Below the pieces are notes generated by a model, which was not told the DNA's origin, made no database searches, and was given only the letters and a program-made list of their open reading frames with translations. The translations under genes and the position numbers were made by a program. From contig JAJXZL010000009.1 in assembly GCA_021780075.1 (NCBI GenBank), positions 45,342 to 109,341 of the forward strand: a DNA stretch of 64,000 nucleotides, written 5' to 3'. Shown here piece by piece: positions 35,470-46,564 of the stretch (position 1 is its first letter; the number at the start of each line of letters is the position of its first letter). Source of the DNA: Acidobacteriota bacterium (GTDB lineage: Bacteria; Acidobacteriota; Terriglobia; Terriglobales; Acidobacteriaceae).

Positions 35470-35864
35470 TTGCCCGGTCGATCTCGGTTTGCGGGCAGAC
35501 TCATCCCTCAGGTTGACGGTCTGCACGTCTTTTCTATAGCAGGCTGGGAACTCATCTCGGAAGCGGCCGGGAGACGGCATCTTGCCGAGGGTTGCAAATG
35601 GTTCCCGTTTCGCAGATTTCATAGTCTTCAATTGCCCCGCGCGTCGCGTGATTGTAGCCATGAAGTTCGGAAAGTCTGATTACTTGAAAGTTTCAAGCAT
35701 AGCGGCGGCTCGAAACGCGCACTACAAAGTGAAGCGGATGAGTTCTGTCCGTGGACGCACCGACATCTTCTTGCGGGCGATTTTCATTGCCGATTCGGAC
35801 CGCAGCCGCCCCGACTATGTGTCGGGACGGCCGCAGTGGAGCGTGTATGACTCTTCCGCAACCC
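35470..35864. other. Intergenic between TPR and amylase genes
   Basis: The TPR frame remains open to 35661 but the signal peptide favours a later start. An 11-base stem with one mismatch (35805-35815 with 35821-35831, loop TATGT) lies downstream of the amylase stop and may end its transcript; no T-run follows. No other gene seen. Confidence 0.45.
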
Positions 35865-38026
<2,162 letters not shown>

Positions 38027-38048
38027 GATTCCGAGTTCAACACCGGAG

Positions 38049-39935
38049 TTACTTCACGGAAAATACCGTCATCGATTCCGCCGATTCCTCAATGCGCAGC
38101 TTTCCGTTGCTAAGCTGAGGCTTTGCGCCAGGCGAGGCTGACGCGGGATCAAATTGCACGCACCCGGCGAGCGCCGTATCCTCGACCGGCAATTCCAGCG
38201 ATTTGCTTTGTGAAGCCTTATTCACGACGATCAGAAGCCGCTCGGTATGCCGATCGGCAATGCAGCCGGCAGTATCCATCGCGCGGACGAAAGCGAACGC
38301 GTCAGGGTCGGAATACAGGTTCTGCTCGATGCCTGTCTGGAGTTCCGGGTGCGCGGCGCGGAACGCCAGCATACCTGAAGTCCAGCGGAAGATCTCGCTT
38401 TCAACAGGAGTACGGCCCGCCGGTGTCAATGCGTTGTGCGAGTCTCCGGGAAAGCCGCCGGGAAAGTCATGCCGATTGTCGGGGTCCGGGCCGCCGGTCA
38501 TGCCTATCTCATCGCCCGCGTAGAGTTCCGGCATTCCACGCAGTGTTGTCAGCAAGCCGACGCCGAGTTTGAGCATGGGAACCGAACTCCTCGCCTGGGT
38601 ACGAAACCGCGGCAGGTCGTGGTTGCCGATAAAGGTGACGAGCCGCTCCGGATGCGGATAGAGAGCGTCCTGCCGCAGGATGCTGGTCACGTCTGTCATC
38701 GGCTTGCCCTGGGTGAGCACGTCGCGCAGCGCGAAGCACAGCGGGTAATCGAAGGGCGTGTCGAGCCCGGTATCGATGTCGCCTTCGGCACCCGCGCGCG
38801 CCATTCCGCCCGCGAAGAAAGATGTGACTTCGGGGTCGCGATGGTAGACCTCGCCCACGGTGGTCAAATGGGGAAACGCCTTGTGCAGCGCGGCGTGAAA
38901 GTCGTGCCAGAACGCCCTGCTCACGTAAGGAAAGGTATCCAGGCGGATGCCGTCGAGGTTCGCCGTCTCTACCCACCAGAGCGCGTTCTGAATCAGGTAG
39001 CGCGAGACGAGGGGGTTCTCCTGGTTCAAGTCCGGCATGTCGCTGGAGAACCAGCCGTCAGTATTGGCGCGCCAGGCTGCGGGCGGCGCATGCGGATCGA
39101 GCAGATCATAAAACTCATACGCGAGTGCTCGATGGTGCTGCACGGTGCCGTGCAGCCAGTTGGGAGCGGGCGGATCGGCAATCCAAGGGTGCTTCAGGCC
39201 GATATGGTTGGGCACCAGGTCGATGACCAGCTTCATGCTCCGCGCGTGCAGGGCGTCGGACAGCCGCCGGTAGTCCGCTAGCGTACCCAGGTGAGGATCG
39301 ATGGCGTAGAGATCGGTGGAGGCGTAACCATGATAGGAGTCGGACATGCCAGCATTGGAGGCCACCGGCGTGGTCCAGATCGTGGTTACGCCCAGCTGTT
39401 TCAGGTAGTCAAGATGTTGTTGGATGCCCGCCAAATCTCCACCGTGCCAGCCGCGGGGGGCCGCGCGGTCGTCTCCGGGAGGGTAAGGTGCAGAGCTGCC
39501 GCGCGCGAAGCGATCGGGCATGATGAGATACATCACGTCTTTCGCCGAGAAGCCGGCGTGCGCATGCGGATCGTGAGAACGCGCCGCTAGAACATACGAA
39601 CAATGCGCCTCACCTGAGTTGTTGGCGGCGGTGATCGTTAACGTCTGCGCGGCAGCAGATTTTGTATCGAGCCATAGAAACGCCCAGTGCCCGTTCTCCG
39701 ACGTTTGCGATCTTTCCAGCCTTACTTTGCTGCCGGTTATCGAAAACCTCGCTTCGCGTAATCCTGCACCATGCACCAGTAGCATGGGAGATGGAAACTT
39801 CGCCCACCAGCCCGGCGGATCAATTTTGTCGATTCTTGGCTTGACAATAAGGTCCTGACGCGTGGTCGATGCCCCAGCCAAATTCGGCAAAGCAGCCAGA
39901 AGAAGCGTGCACAAGAAACCGGCCAAGGTCTTCAT
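38049..39935 (-). CDS. Secreted GH13 enzyme (cyclomaltodextrinase/neopullulanase type)
   Basis: 628 residues from the ATG at 39935, six bases after GGAG. The signal peptide is MKTLAGFLCTLLLAALPNLA. An N-terminal domain of about 100 residues precedes the barrel typical of cyclomaltodextrinase-like enzymes; GDDRAAPRGWHGGDLAGI is the family's subgroup signature. Catalytic residues are D333 (DGIRLDTF), E362 (GEVYH) and D440 (GNHDLPR). The C-terminus is a beta domain. It likely hydrolyses cyclodextrins or maltodextrins in the periplasm. Upstream of the other GH13 gene on the same strand, it probably shares its transcript. Confidence 0.9.
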   Translation of the reverse strand: MKTLAGFLCTLLLAALPNLAGASTTRQDLIVKPRIDKIDPPGWWAKFPSPMLLVHGAGLREARFSITGSKVRLERSQTSENGHWAFLWLDTKSAAAQTLTITAANNSGEAHCSYVLAARSHDPHAHAGFSAKDVMYLIMPDRFARGSSAPYPPGDDRAAPRGWHGGDLAGIQQHLDYLKQLGVTTIWTTPVASNAGMSDSYHGYASTDLYAIDPHLGTLADYRRLSDALHARSMKLVIDLVPNHIGLKHPWIADPPAPNWLHGTVQHHRALAYEFYDLLDPHAPPAAWRANTDGWFSSDMPDLNQENPLVSRYLIQNALWWVETANLDGIRLDTFPYVSRAFWHDFHAALHKAFPHLTTVGEVYHRDPEVTSFFAGGMARAGAEGDIDTGLDTPFDYPLCFALRDVLTQGKPMTDVTSILRQDALYPHPERLVTFIGNHDLPRFRTQARSSVPMLKLGVGLLTTLRGMPELYAGDEIGMTGGPDPDNRHDFPGGFPGDSHNALTPAGRTPVESEIFRWTSGMLAFRAAHPELQTGIEQNLYSDPDAFAFVRAMDTAGCIADRHTERLLIVVNKASQSKSLELPVEDTALAGCVQFDPASASPGAKPQLSNGKLRIEESAESMTVFSVK

Positions 39936-40028
39936 AAACATCTCCAAAAAGTCACTTTCATTTGTCCATTCGAAACGGTGGCTCATTCGGGATCAAAACA
40001 TTGTCCAACATCGGGTCCATAGGCATTT

Positions 40029-40065
40029 AAAAAGTTGGGGAGCCGACCGCATGAGAAGGCTCCCC
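40029..40065 (-). terminator. Terminator of the TonB receptor gene
   Basis: GGGGAGCC (40037-40044) pairs with GGCTCCCC (40058-40065) around a 13-base loop; on the minus strand it is followed by AACTTTTT. It lies 121 bases beyond the receptor stop and ends the transcript before the GH13 genes. Confidence 0.75.
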
Positions 40066-40185
40066 ATTAACGGCGCGGGAGTTAATAGAAGCACCCGAGC
40101 TGCAATGTGCGATTTGGCAGACTCATCCAGGCTGCATGCGCGGCGGCTGAAGAAGTCGCCGCGCAGCATTCACAAAGCGCCCTAG

Positions 40186-43100
40186 TTAGAAGACGAATCG
40201 CGCCGCCAACTGGATCTGGCGGTTTGTGTAGACCTGGGTGCCTTCGATCTGTCCGAACTGCGAGGATGTCAGGTTCCCGTTTGGGTTGGTGAACGCCGGC
40301 GTGTTGAGAAGGTTGAACGCGTCGCCGTGCAACTCCAGGGAGTATCCATCCGCCAGGACCAGAGTCTTTTGCAGGCTGAAATTGACCGTCCTGAACCCAG
40401 GTCCAAAGATCTGGTTGCGGCCCAGCGTGCCCAAGCGGGTGTAGACCGTGCAGTTGCAGGCCGCAGAGGACACGACCGTCGGGTTCGCGAATGTCTTCGG
40501 ATCAAACCAAAAATCACCAGCATTACCGCCGGTGGCCTTCGGGTAGGAGATCTTGCCCACCAAGTCGGGCCGGTTGCCCGGTGCGTACTCGCCAGTGGAA
40601 AGGTCGACAGGCGTACCCGACTGAAGCATTGCAATGATGCTGGTCTGCCATCCGCCCACCAGCCAGTCCATTGGCCTGGAGACGCCGCTCGCATATTTTT
40701 GCCCACGGCCAAAAGGTAACGGGTAAAGGATGGACGTGCTGAATACGTGCCTCTGGTCCTGGTTCGAATTGCCGTATCCGGCCATCGGGTCATAGTAAAG
40801 CGCAGCCGACTGGCCCTGGAAGGCACCAGTCGAGTCATCCAGGGTGTGCCCCCATGCGTAGGACGCGGTGCCAATCAGGCCGTTGGAGGCGCGATGCACC
40901 GCATGTAACTGCAGGCCGTTGTAATTCGAGATGCCGTTGTAGTCGTTGTAATTGATGCCGCCAAGTCCCGGGAAGTTCTGGATGCCCGTCTTGAACTGGT
41001 TGATGTTGTACGGATAGTAGGAAGAAAGGTTGTTCCCGATTGTTCCCACATAGGCGACATTCAGGGTGTTGTTCGATCCAAACTGGTGCTCCACCTGCAG
41101 GTTCCATTCCTCCACCATGCTGGTCTTGCTGTAAGGATTTACTGCGATCATGCTGGTCCCGGGCGGCGGGTTGGCGGGGTCAAAGTTCGGATAACCGCGC
41201 GCTGGCAGTGGAATGCCCGTGTCACCGCTGGCACTGTATGCAACCGTGGATGGGCTGGTGTAGCTGGTACAGTTGTAGGCGTTGCCGGTGTTGGCAGGCG
41301 CCTGATTCAGCTGACCTGTGAAGGTGATGCAATATCCATTGGCAGCCGTATAGTCGTTGCTGCCGCCGAAGGGAGGCTGTTCGGCCAACTGGTTACTCCC
41401 CCCGCCGAAGTCCAGGAAGTAGAAAATCCCAAACCCGCCGCGGATTGCAGTTCTCCCGTCACCATTGAGGTCGTAGGCGAAGCCCAGGCGCGGGGCGAAG
41501 TCGTGATAGTCCTGATGGATGATGCTTTGGGAGACGCCGTTCTTGCCCGCAATCATCACCGTACCTGTGTTTATGTCGAAGGCTGCCTGTTGGTTGTGGG
41601 ACTCATAGGGATGCGAGAGGAAGTCCCAGCGCAGTCCGTAGTTCAGCGTCAGGTTGCGGTTCACGCGCCACTCATCCTCCCCGAAAATGCCATCTTCCTG
41701 ACCGATGTTTGAAAAGTAGCCCTGCTCCGAACCGATCTGATACTGATCCATACCACCGGCGAGCAGTTCGGAAACCTCGTAGCCAGTGAAATCGACCGTG
41801 CCTTGGTCGATCTGGAAATAGCCCTTGCCTTCCTCGGCGTTGAAATATTCCACCTGCCGGCGGATTAACGTGCCGCCGAACTTGAGGGAGTGGTGGCCCT
41901 TGTTCCAGCTCACCGAATCGTTCACCTCGTACGTGTTCTGCGGCACCGCGTAGATCCCGTAGTCGCCGGTGTACTCTAGGTTGCCCTTCCAGCCGCCAAT
42001 CAGCGCACCGCCAGACGTTTCCTGGTTGATGTTGGCATTCACGATGCCCAGATTCTTCGAGACGTAATCGCCATACATCGGCGGCGTATATCCATAGTTG
42101 TCGCGGTTGTAGGCAATGTGAGCATCATTCACCAAGTTGGCCGAGAAGATGTGGGTATAACCCAGGTCATAGCCGCGCGCGTGCGTGGGGTTGGTCCCGG
42201 ATCCGCCGCCTGCGGGCAAGTTTGTGAACTCAGAAGTCTTGGTGTTAACCGAGTTATCGTAACTGTAGCGGATGAACGCCCGGTCGTTGGCTGAAGCGTT
42301 CCAATCGAAGCGGATGTCGAAGGTGTTGTACTTGTTGTTTTCCGATTGATTTACGAGGTAGTTGTTGAGATAGCGGTCCGTGCGCGTAGGCATGGGAAAC
42401 GCATTGAGATAGTTGACCGCCGCTGAATTCAGCCGACCGGCTGGAATAATGTTGCCACTGAACTGCGAAGGACCGCCGGGCTGTCCGCAGGTGGTCGGAT
42501 CGAAGATCCAGCCGCCCTGGGCGCCGAAGGTCGTTGCGCCCGCGTAGGGATGGGTGCCATTGGAGTCCGTGTACGAGCCTGGATAGCACCGCGGATACTG
42601 CGTCTCGAATTGGTTGGATCCCGATCCCGCCTGGCTCAGCAACTCGGTAAAGTTGCCCTGACGCATGAGGGCGGTGGGAACCGTGACATAGTGCGGCGAG
42701 ACTGCGAGGGCCTCACGCAGCGCCTGGTAGTCGCCGAACCCAAAGAGCTTGTTTTTGATAATCGGCCCTCCGATGGAGAAACCGGGCTGGTTACGGAGGA
42801 AGCCCGCAGCCGGAGTGGCGGGGGCCCCGTCAAATCGGTAGTTCGGGTTGGAATCGAAGCTGCGGTCGCGGTAAAACCAGAAGGCCGAGCCGTGGTATTT
42901 GTTGGTGCCGCTCTTTGTCGAGCTGATCACGATGGCACCACCGGCGCGTCCGTACTCGGCCGAGGCGATGTTCGTGTCGATCTTGAATTCCTGCGTGGCG
43001 TCGATGTTGGGATAGAACAGAATTGTGTTCACGAAGCCGTCATTGTTATCCACGCCGTCCAGAATGTAGTTGTCCGCCTGCGGCCGAAGGCCATTCACAG

Positions 43101-43707
43101 AGAGAGCCGCCGAGCCGCTCTCGTTATTGCGCTGGGTCTCAGTCATGTTGGAGCTGCCGCCGCCTGAGGCGATGTCGCCATACGCGCCGCGGGTGACGCC
43201 GGGCGACAAGAGGGCTAGTTGAGTGAAGTTGCGGCCGTTCAGGGGTAGGTCCGTCACCTGCTTGCCCTGGATGGTCGCACCCATTGTGGCGTCCGTCGTG
43301 TCTACCAGCGGCGCAGCGTCGGTTACGGTCAAAGTAGTGTTTACCGCGCCAGGGGCGAGCTTGAAGACGAGAGTTTGCGAGGTAGCGACCTTCACGGTGA
43401 ACTTGACGATTTGGCTCTGGAAGCCCTGCGACTGAACCTCTGCGCTGTAAGAGCCGCGCGGGACGGCGGGAATCTCAAATCCCCCGGTTCCGTCGGACGT
43501 CGCGCGGAGCTTCAGCCCGGTGGCCAGGTCGGTGACGTCGATCGTCGCTTTCGGAATGGCTGCGCCGGTTTGATCGGTCACGGTGCCGACGATGCTGCCG
43601 TTGTCGGACTGGGCGTGGGCACCAACTGTAGTCATGATCGCAATTATGGCTAGCACGAGAACAGTCCATACTGTCCTCCGTCCGGCTCTTGTGCCTCGAT
43701 TTTCCAT
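40186..43707 (-). CDS. Oar-like TonB-dependent receptor
   Basis: 1173 residues. The signal peptide is residues 1-32 (LVLAIIAIMTTVGAHAQ). A carboxypeptidase-regulatory-like domain spans about 37-115 (GSIVGTVTDQTGAAIPKA), the plug about 120-240 (GKQVTDLPLNGRNFTQLALL), then the 22-strand barrel to the C-terminal aromatic residue (QLAARFVF). This Oar-like type is abundant in Acidobacteria and imports large substrates across the outer membrane using TonB. Next to amylases and a pullulanase, maltodextrin uptake is the likely role. It is divergent from the winged-helix regulator 272 bases away. Confidence 0.92.
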   Translation of the reverse strand: MENRGTRAGRRTVWTVLVLAIIAIMTTVGAHAQSDNGSIVGTVTDQTGAAIPKATIDVTDLATGLKLRATSDGTGGFEIPAVPRGSYSAEVQSQGFQSQIVKFTVKVATSQTLVFKLAPGAVNTTLTVTDAAPLVDTTDATMGATIQGKQVTDLPLNGRNFTQLALLSPGVTRGAYGDIASGGGSSNMTETQRNNESGSAALSVNGLRPQADNYILDGVDNNDGFVNTILFYPNIDATQEFKIDTNIASAEYGRAGGAIVISSTKSGTNKYHGSAFWFYRDRSFDSNPNYRFDGAPATPAAGFLRNQPGFSIGGPIIKNKLFGFGDYQALREALAVSPHYVTVPTALMRQGNFTELLSQAGSGSNQFETQYPRCYPGSYTDSNGTHPYAGATTFGAQGGWIFDPTTCGQPGGPSQFSGNIIPAGRLNSAAVNYLNAFPMPTRTDRYLNNYLVNQSENNKYNTFDIRFDWNASANDRAFIRYSYDNSVNTKTSEFTNLPAGGGSGTNPTHARGYDLGYTHIFSANLVNDAHIAYNRDNYGYTPPMYGDYVSKNLGIVNANINQETSGGALIGGWKGNLEYTGDYGIYAVPQNTYEVNDSVSWNKGHHSLKFGGTLIRRQVEYFNAEEGKGYFQIDQGTVDFTGYEVSELLAGGMDQYQIGSEQGYFSNIGQEDGIFGEDEWRVNRNLTLNYGLRWDFLSHPYESHNQQAAFDINTGTVMIAGKNGVSQSIIHQDYHDFAPRLGFAYDLNGDGRTAIRGGFGIFYFLDFGGGSNQLAEQPPFGGSNDYTAANGYCITFTGQLNQAPANTGNAYNCTSYTSPSTVAYSASGDTGIPLPARGYPNFDPANPPPGTSMIAVNPYSKTSMVEEWNLQVEHQFGSNNTLNVAYVGTIGNNLSSYYPYNINQFKTGIQNFPGLGGINYNDYNGISNYNGLQLHAVHRASNGLIGTASYAWGHTLDDSTGAFQGQSAALYYDPMAGYGNSNQDQRHVFSTSILYPLPFGRGQKYASGVSRPMDWLVGGWQTSIIAMLQSGTPVDLSTGEYAPGNRPDLVGKISYPKATGGNAGDFWFDPKTFANPTVVSSAACNCTVYTRLGTLGRNQIFGPGFRTVNFSLQKTLVLADGYSLELHGDAFNLLNTPAFTNPNGNLTSSQFGQIEGTQVYTNRQIQLAARFVF

Positions 43708-43979
43708 TACCTTTGCTCCTCCAAAAAATCCTTCTGACCGGCGCTTGGTGGCTGTTCTCTATGCATCTTCCACATTGCCTGGCCACCGCGGATTACACCC
43801 GTTTGCCGGCCTGAGCGGCAATGCACAACAAACCCTTTTTGTTTCGAATGTCGGTGACCTGACAAGTCGTTAATTTTCAGTTAACTAGGAGACAATCTCA
43901 CCTAAGTTGGATTAAGCAGGGCGTTGAAGTACGTGTCACCGATGGGTAGAATGTGGTGGTTCTCTGGTGGCAATCACCC

Positions 43980-46202
43980 ATGCTTTCTGACGTACAAACC
44001 TCTAATCGCCTGGCCTTCGGTCTCTTTGAAGCGGACCTGAAAGCGGGTGAGCTGTGGAAATCGGGCCGGCGCATCAAGCTTCAAAGTCAGCCCTTCAAGG
44101 TGCTCACGGTTCTTCTGCAAAGCGCCGGCGACGTGGTCACGCGCGAGGAGCTGCAGCGGAGAGTCTGGGGTCCGGACGTAGTGGTCGATTTTGAGCACTC
44201 GCTGAGCAGTGCCATCAAAAAGGTCCGCGAAGCTCTGAGCGACGATGCTGAGAACCCACGGTTTATTGAGACACTCTCGAAACGCGGCTACCGATTTATC
44301 GCGCCTGTGTCCGCCGTAGCAGAGGTGCAATCGGTTCGCGAACCCGCCAAACCGGAACCCATTGTCCTCTCGGCAACCATCGTTCCGTTGGAAACGGCGC
44401 CGAACCGAACATTCGGTTCTCGTCTGCTTCGATTTACCACCCGGCGCGTTCTGCTGCTGGTCGCAGTCGCTTTCGCTTCGCTTATTCTAGGTACAAGCAT
44501 TGCAGGCAAGCTGCGTCTTTTCAATAGCTTCAACGAAGGCGTCTCTATCCCGCGCATCGTGCGGCTTACTCAGACCGGCCGAGTCTATTCCTCGGTTGAC
44601 ACTGCTTTTGAGTCGCTTCCGGCAACCGTAACCGATGGAACCCACCTGTACACTTCAACGGTCGAAGACGGCCACGACGTCCTTTCACAACTCACGATTT
44701 CAACCGGCGAGATGCAGGCGCTCACCCTGCCCAGCGAAATTGCCTCCCCTGAGATTAATGACATTTCACCCGACAAGACTCAGTTGCTGGTGCGCAGCCA
44801 CCTGTCGGCCAAGCCGGAAGAACCGCTCTGGGTGATACCGGTTGTCGGTGGCTCTGCCTTTCGGGTGGCGAACATTCTGGCCCACGACGCCACCTGGATG
44901 CCGGATGGAAGAAGCATCCTGTATGCGTACGGGAACCAGCTCAATGTTTTTTCGCTCGAATCCAGTAAGTCGACGCCTTTTGCAACCGTCCAAGGCCGCG
45001 CGTTCTGGTTGCGCTGGTCACCGGACGGCAGCCGGCTGCGCTTTACCGTCATTGACTCCATCAATCACACTTCATCGCTTTGGGAAATCAGCGGCGACAA
45101 TCATCGGCCTCGCCCACTGCTGACCAGTTGGACCCTCTCGCCAAACGCGTGCTGCGGCGTGTGGACAGCCGACGGTCGAGATTTCGTTTTTCAGGCCATG
45201 ATGGGCCGCACTACCGACCTGTGGCGGTTGAGCGGCAATGACACCTCTCAACCGCTGCGCATGACTAATGGCCCGCTCTTCAACGAATCACCGGCCGGGG
45301 GGCGCAACCAGAACGAGATCTTCTTTGTCGGCCATGACTACCAGTCCCAGAGTGAGCGCTTGGATGCAAAAACGAAGCAGTTTGTGCCCCTACAGGGTTT
45401 CCTGGCACACGCCGAGCACATTTCGTATTCACGCGATCACCGCTTTGTTCTATGGCTTGACCCCATGAGCCGCCTTTGGCGAGCGCAGGCCGACGGCCAG
45501 GATAGAGTGCAGCTAACCCCGAACTCGCTACATGTCTTTCTAGCCAACTGGTCACCCGACGGCACGAATGTAGCCCTAATGGCGCGCCGTCCAGGTAGCC
45601 CGTGGCAGATCCTTGTGGTGAATGCAAACGGTGAGAATTTGCGCCAGCTAATGCGTGCCGACTATAACGTGGCCGACCCATCGTTTTCGGCAGACGGTAA
45701 GGCGGTTGTGTTCGGGGGTATCCCCGACCTAATGGGACAAGGCGACACGCCGCGTTCAATCGATATTCTCGACTTGGCCACTAACCGTATAACAGAGTTG
45801 CCTGGTTCAAAGGGACTGTTCAGCCCACGGTGGTCGCCCGACGGACAGCTGATCGCAGCGCTCACTCTCGACCAGCAGAAGATCATGCTTTACGATGTGA
45901 GGACGCAGAGGTGGCAGGTCCTGGCTGTTACCTCGGCGGCCGATCCGGTCTGGTCCTCCGACAGCCGGTATCTCTACTTCCACGCCTACATGGCACCGTT
46001 AAATCCCGTCAGCAGGGTCGAGGTCTCCGGCGGCCACATTGAACCGATGGTATCGATTAAGGAATTTCCAGCGGGCACGGTTTCGCGGTATTTCTTCTCG
46101 GGTCTTACGCCCGAGAACGCTGTGATCATCAAGGTAGAGCTGGACAACAGCAACCTATATAGTCTCGATCTGGATCCTGCGGCAGGCTCTGAGGCCCGAT
46201 AA
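43980..46202 (+). CDS. CadC-like winged-helix transmembrane regulator with WD40-like propeller
   Basis: 740 residues from the ATG at 43980 (a GTG at 43953 is also in frame). Residues about 8-100 form an OmpR-type winged helix (LAFGLFEADLKAGELWKSGR, RFIETLSKRGYRFIAPV). A TM helix follows at about 155-178. The rest is an extracytoplasmic propeller with PD40 repeats (SPDGSRLRF, SPDGTNVAL, SADGKAVVF, SPDGQLIAA). It binds DNA on the cytoplasmic side and senses outside, as CadC does. Its divergent start beside the receptor suggests control of the glucan genes. Confidence 0.88.
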   Translation: MLSDVQTSNRLAFGLFEADLKAGELWKSGRRIKLQSQPFKVLTVLLQSAGDVVTREELQRRVWGPDVVVDFEHSLSSAIKKVREALSDDAENPRFIETLSKRGYRFIAPVSAVAEVQSVREPAKPEPIVLSATIVPLETAPNRTFGSRLLRFTTRRVLLLVAVAFASLILGTSIAGKLRLFNSFNEGVSIPRIVRLTQTGRVYSSVDTAFESLPATVTDGTHLYTSTVEDGHDVLSQLTISTGEMQALTLPSEIASPEINDISPDKTQLLVRSHLSAKPEEPLWVIPVVGGSAFRVANILAHDATWMPDGRSILYAYGNQLNVFSLESSKSTPFATVQGRAFWLRWSPDGSRLRFTVIDSINHTSSLWEISGDNHRPRPLLTSWTLSPNACCGVWTADGRDFVFQAMMGRTTDLWRLSGNDTSQPLRMTNGPLFNESPAGGRNQNEIFFVGHDYQSQSERLDAKTKQFVPLQGFLAHAEHISYSRDHRFVLWLDPMSRLWRAQADGQDRVQLTPNSLHVFLANWSPDGTNVALMARRPGSPWQILVVNANGENLRQLMRADYNVADPSFSADGKAVVFGGIPDLMGQGDTPRSIDILDLATNRITELPGSKGLFSPRWSPDGQLIAALTLDQQKIMLYDVRTQRWQVLAVTSAADPVWSSDSRYLYFHAYMAPLNPVSRVEVSGGHIEPMVSIKEFPAGTVSRYFFSGLTPENAVIIKVELDNSNLYSLDLDPAAGSEAR

Positions 46203-46564
46203 ACACTTCCAATTCATAGACTTGGGCGATCATAGAAAAATCACCCTATGGTCATGCTCCCTGCATTGCGTTCAGGCTGGGCAAAGCGCTTTTGTAGTGA
46301 CATGCTCGGTACGTTCTTCTTCCTTCCGTTGTCCCCTGCTGCAGATCCCTCGTCTCGCCTCTCAGCACGAAGCATCATCCGAATCCAGCGCTGGCATGGG
46401 TATCGCCGGCAAGAAGGCGCCGCGTCGGGCCACCGGAGGAGTGGACGTTTTCGAACCCACCAAAAATTGGGTGGCGAGCGCCGCTTCTTGACTGCCGCTC
46501 CAACACATGAGCCAAGGGTCAAGCTGAAGATTGAGAATCCGCTTAGGCAGCCGGCGGTGGCGGA
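46203..46564. other. Intergenic between regulator and pullulanase genes
   Basis: Nothing beyond weak, low-complexity reading frames. No clear hairpin plus T-run after the regulator stop was seen. Confidence 0.4.
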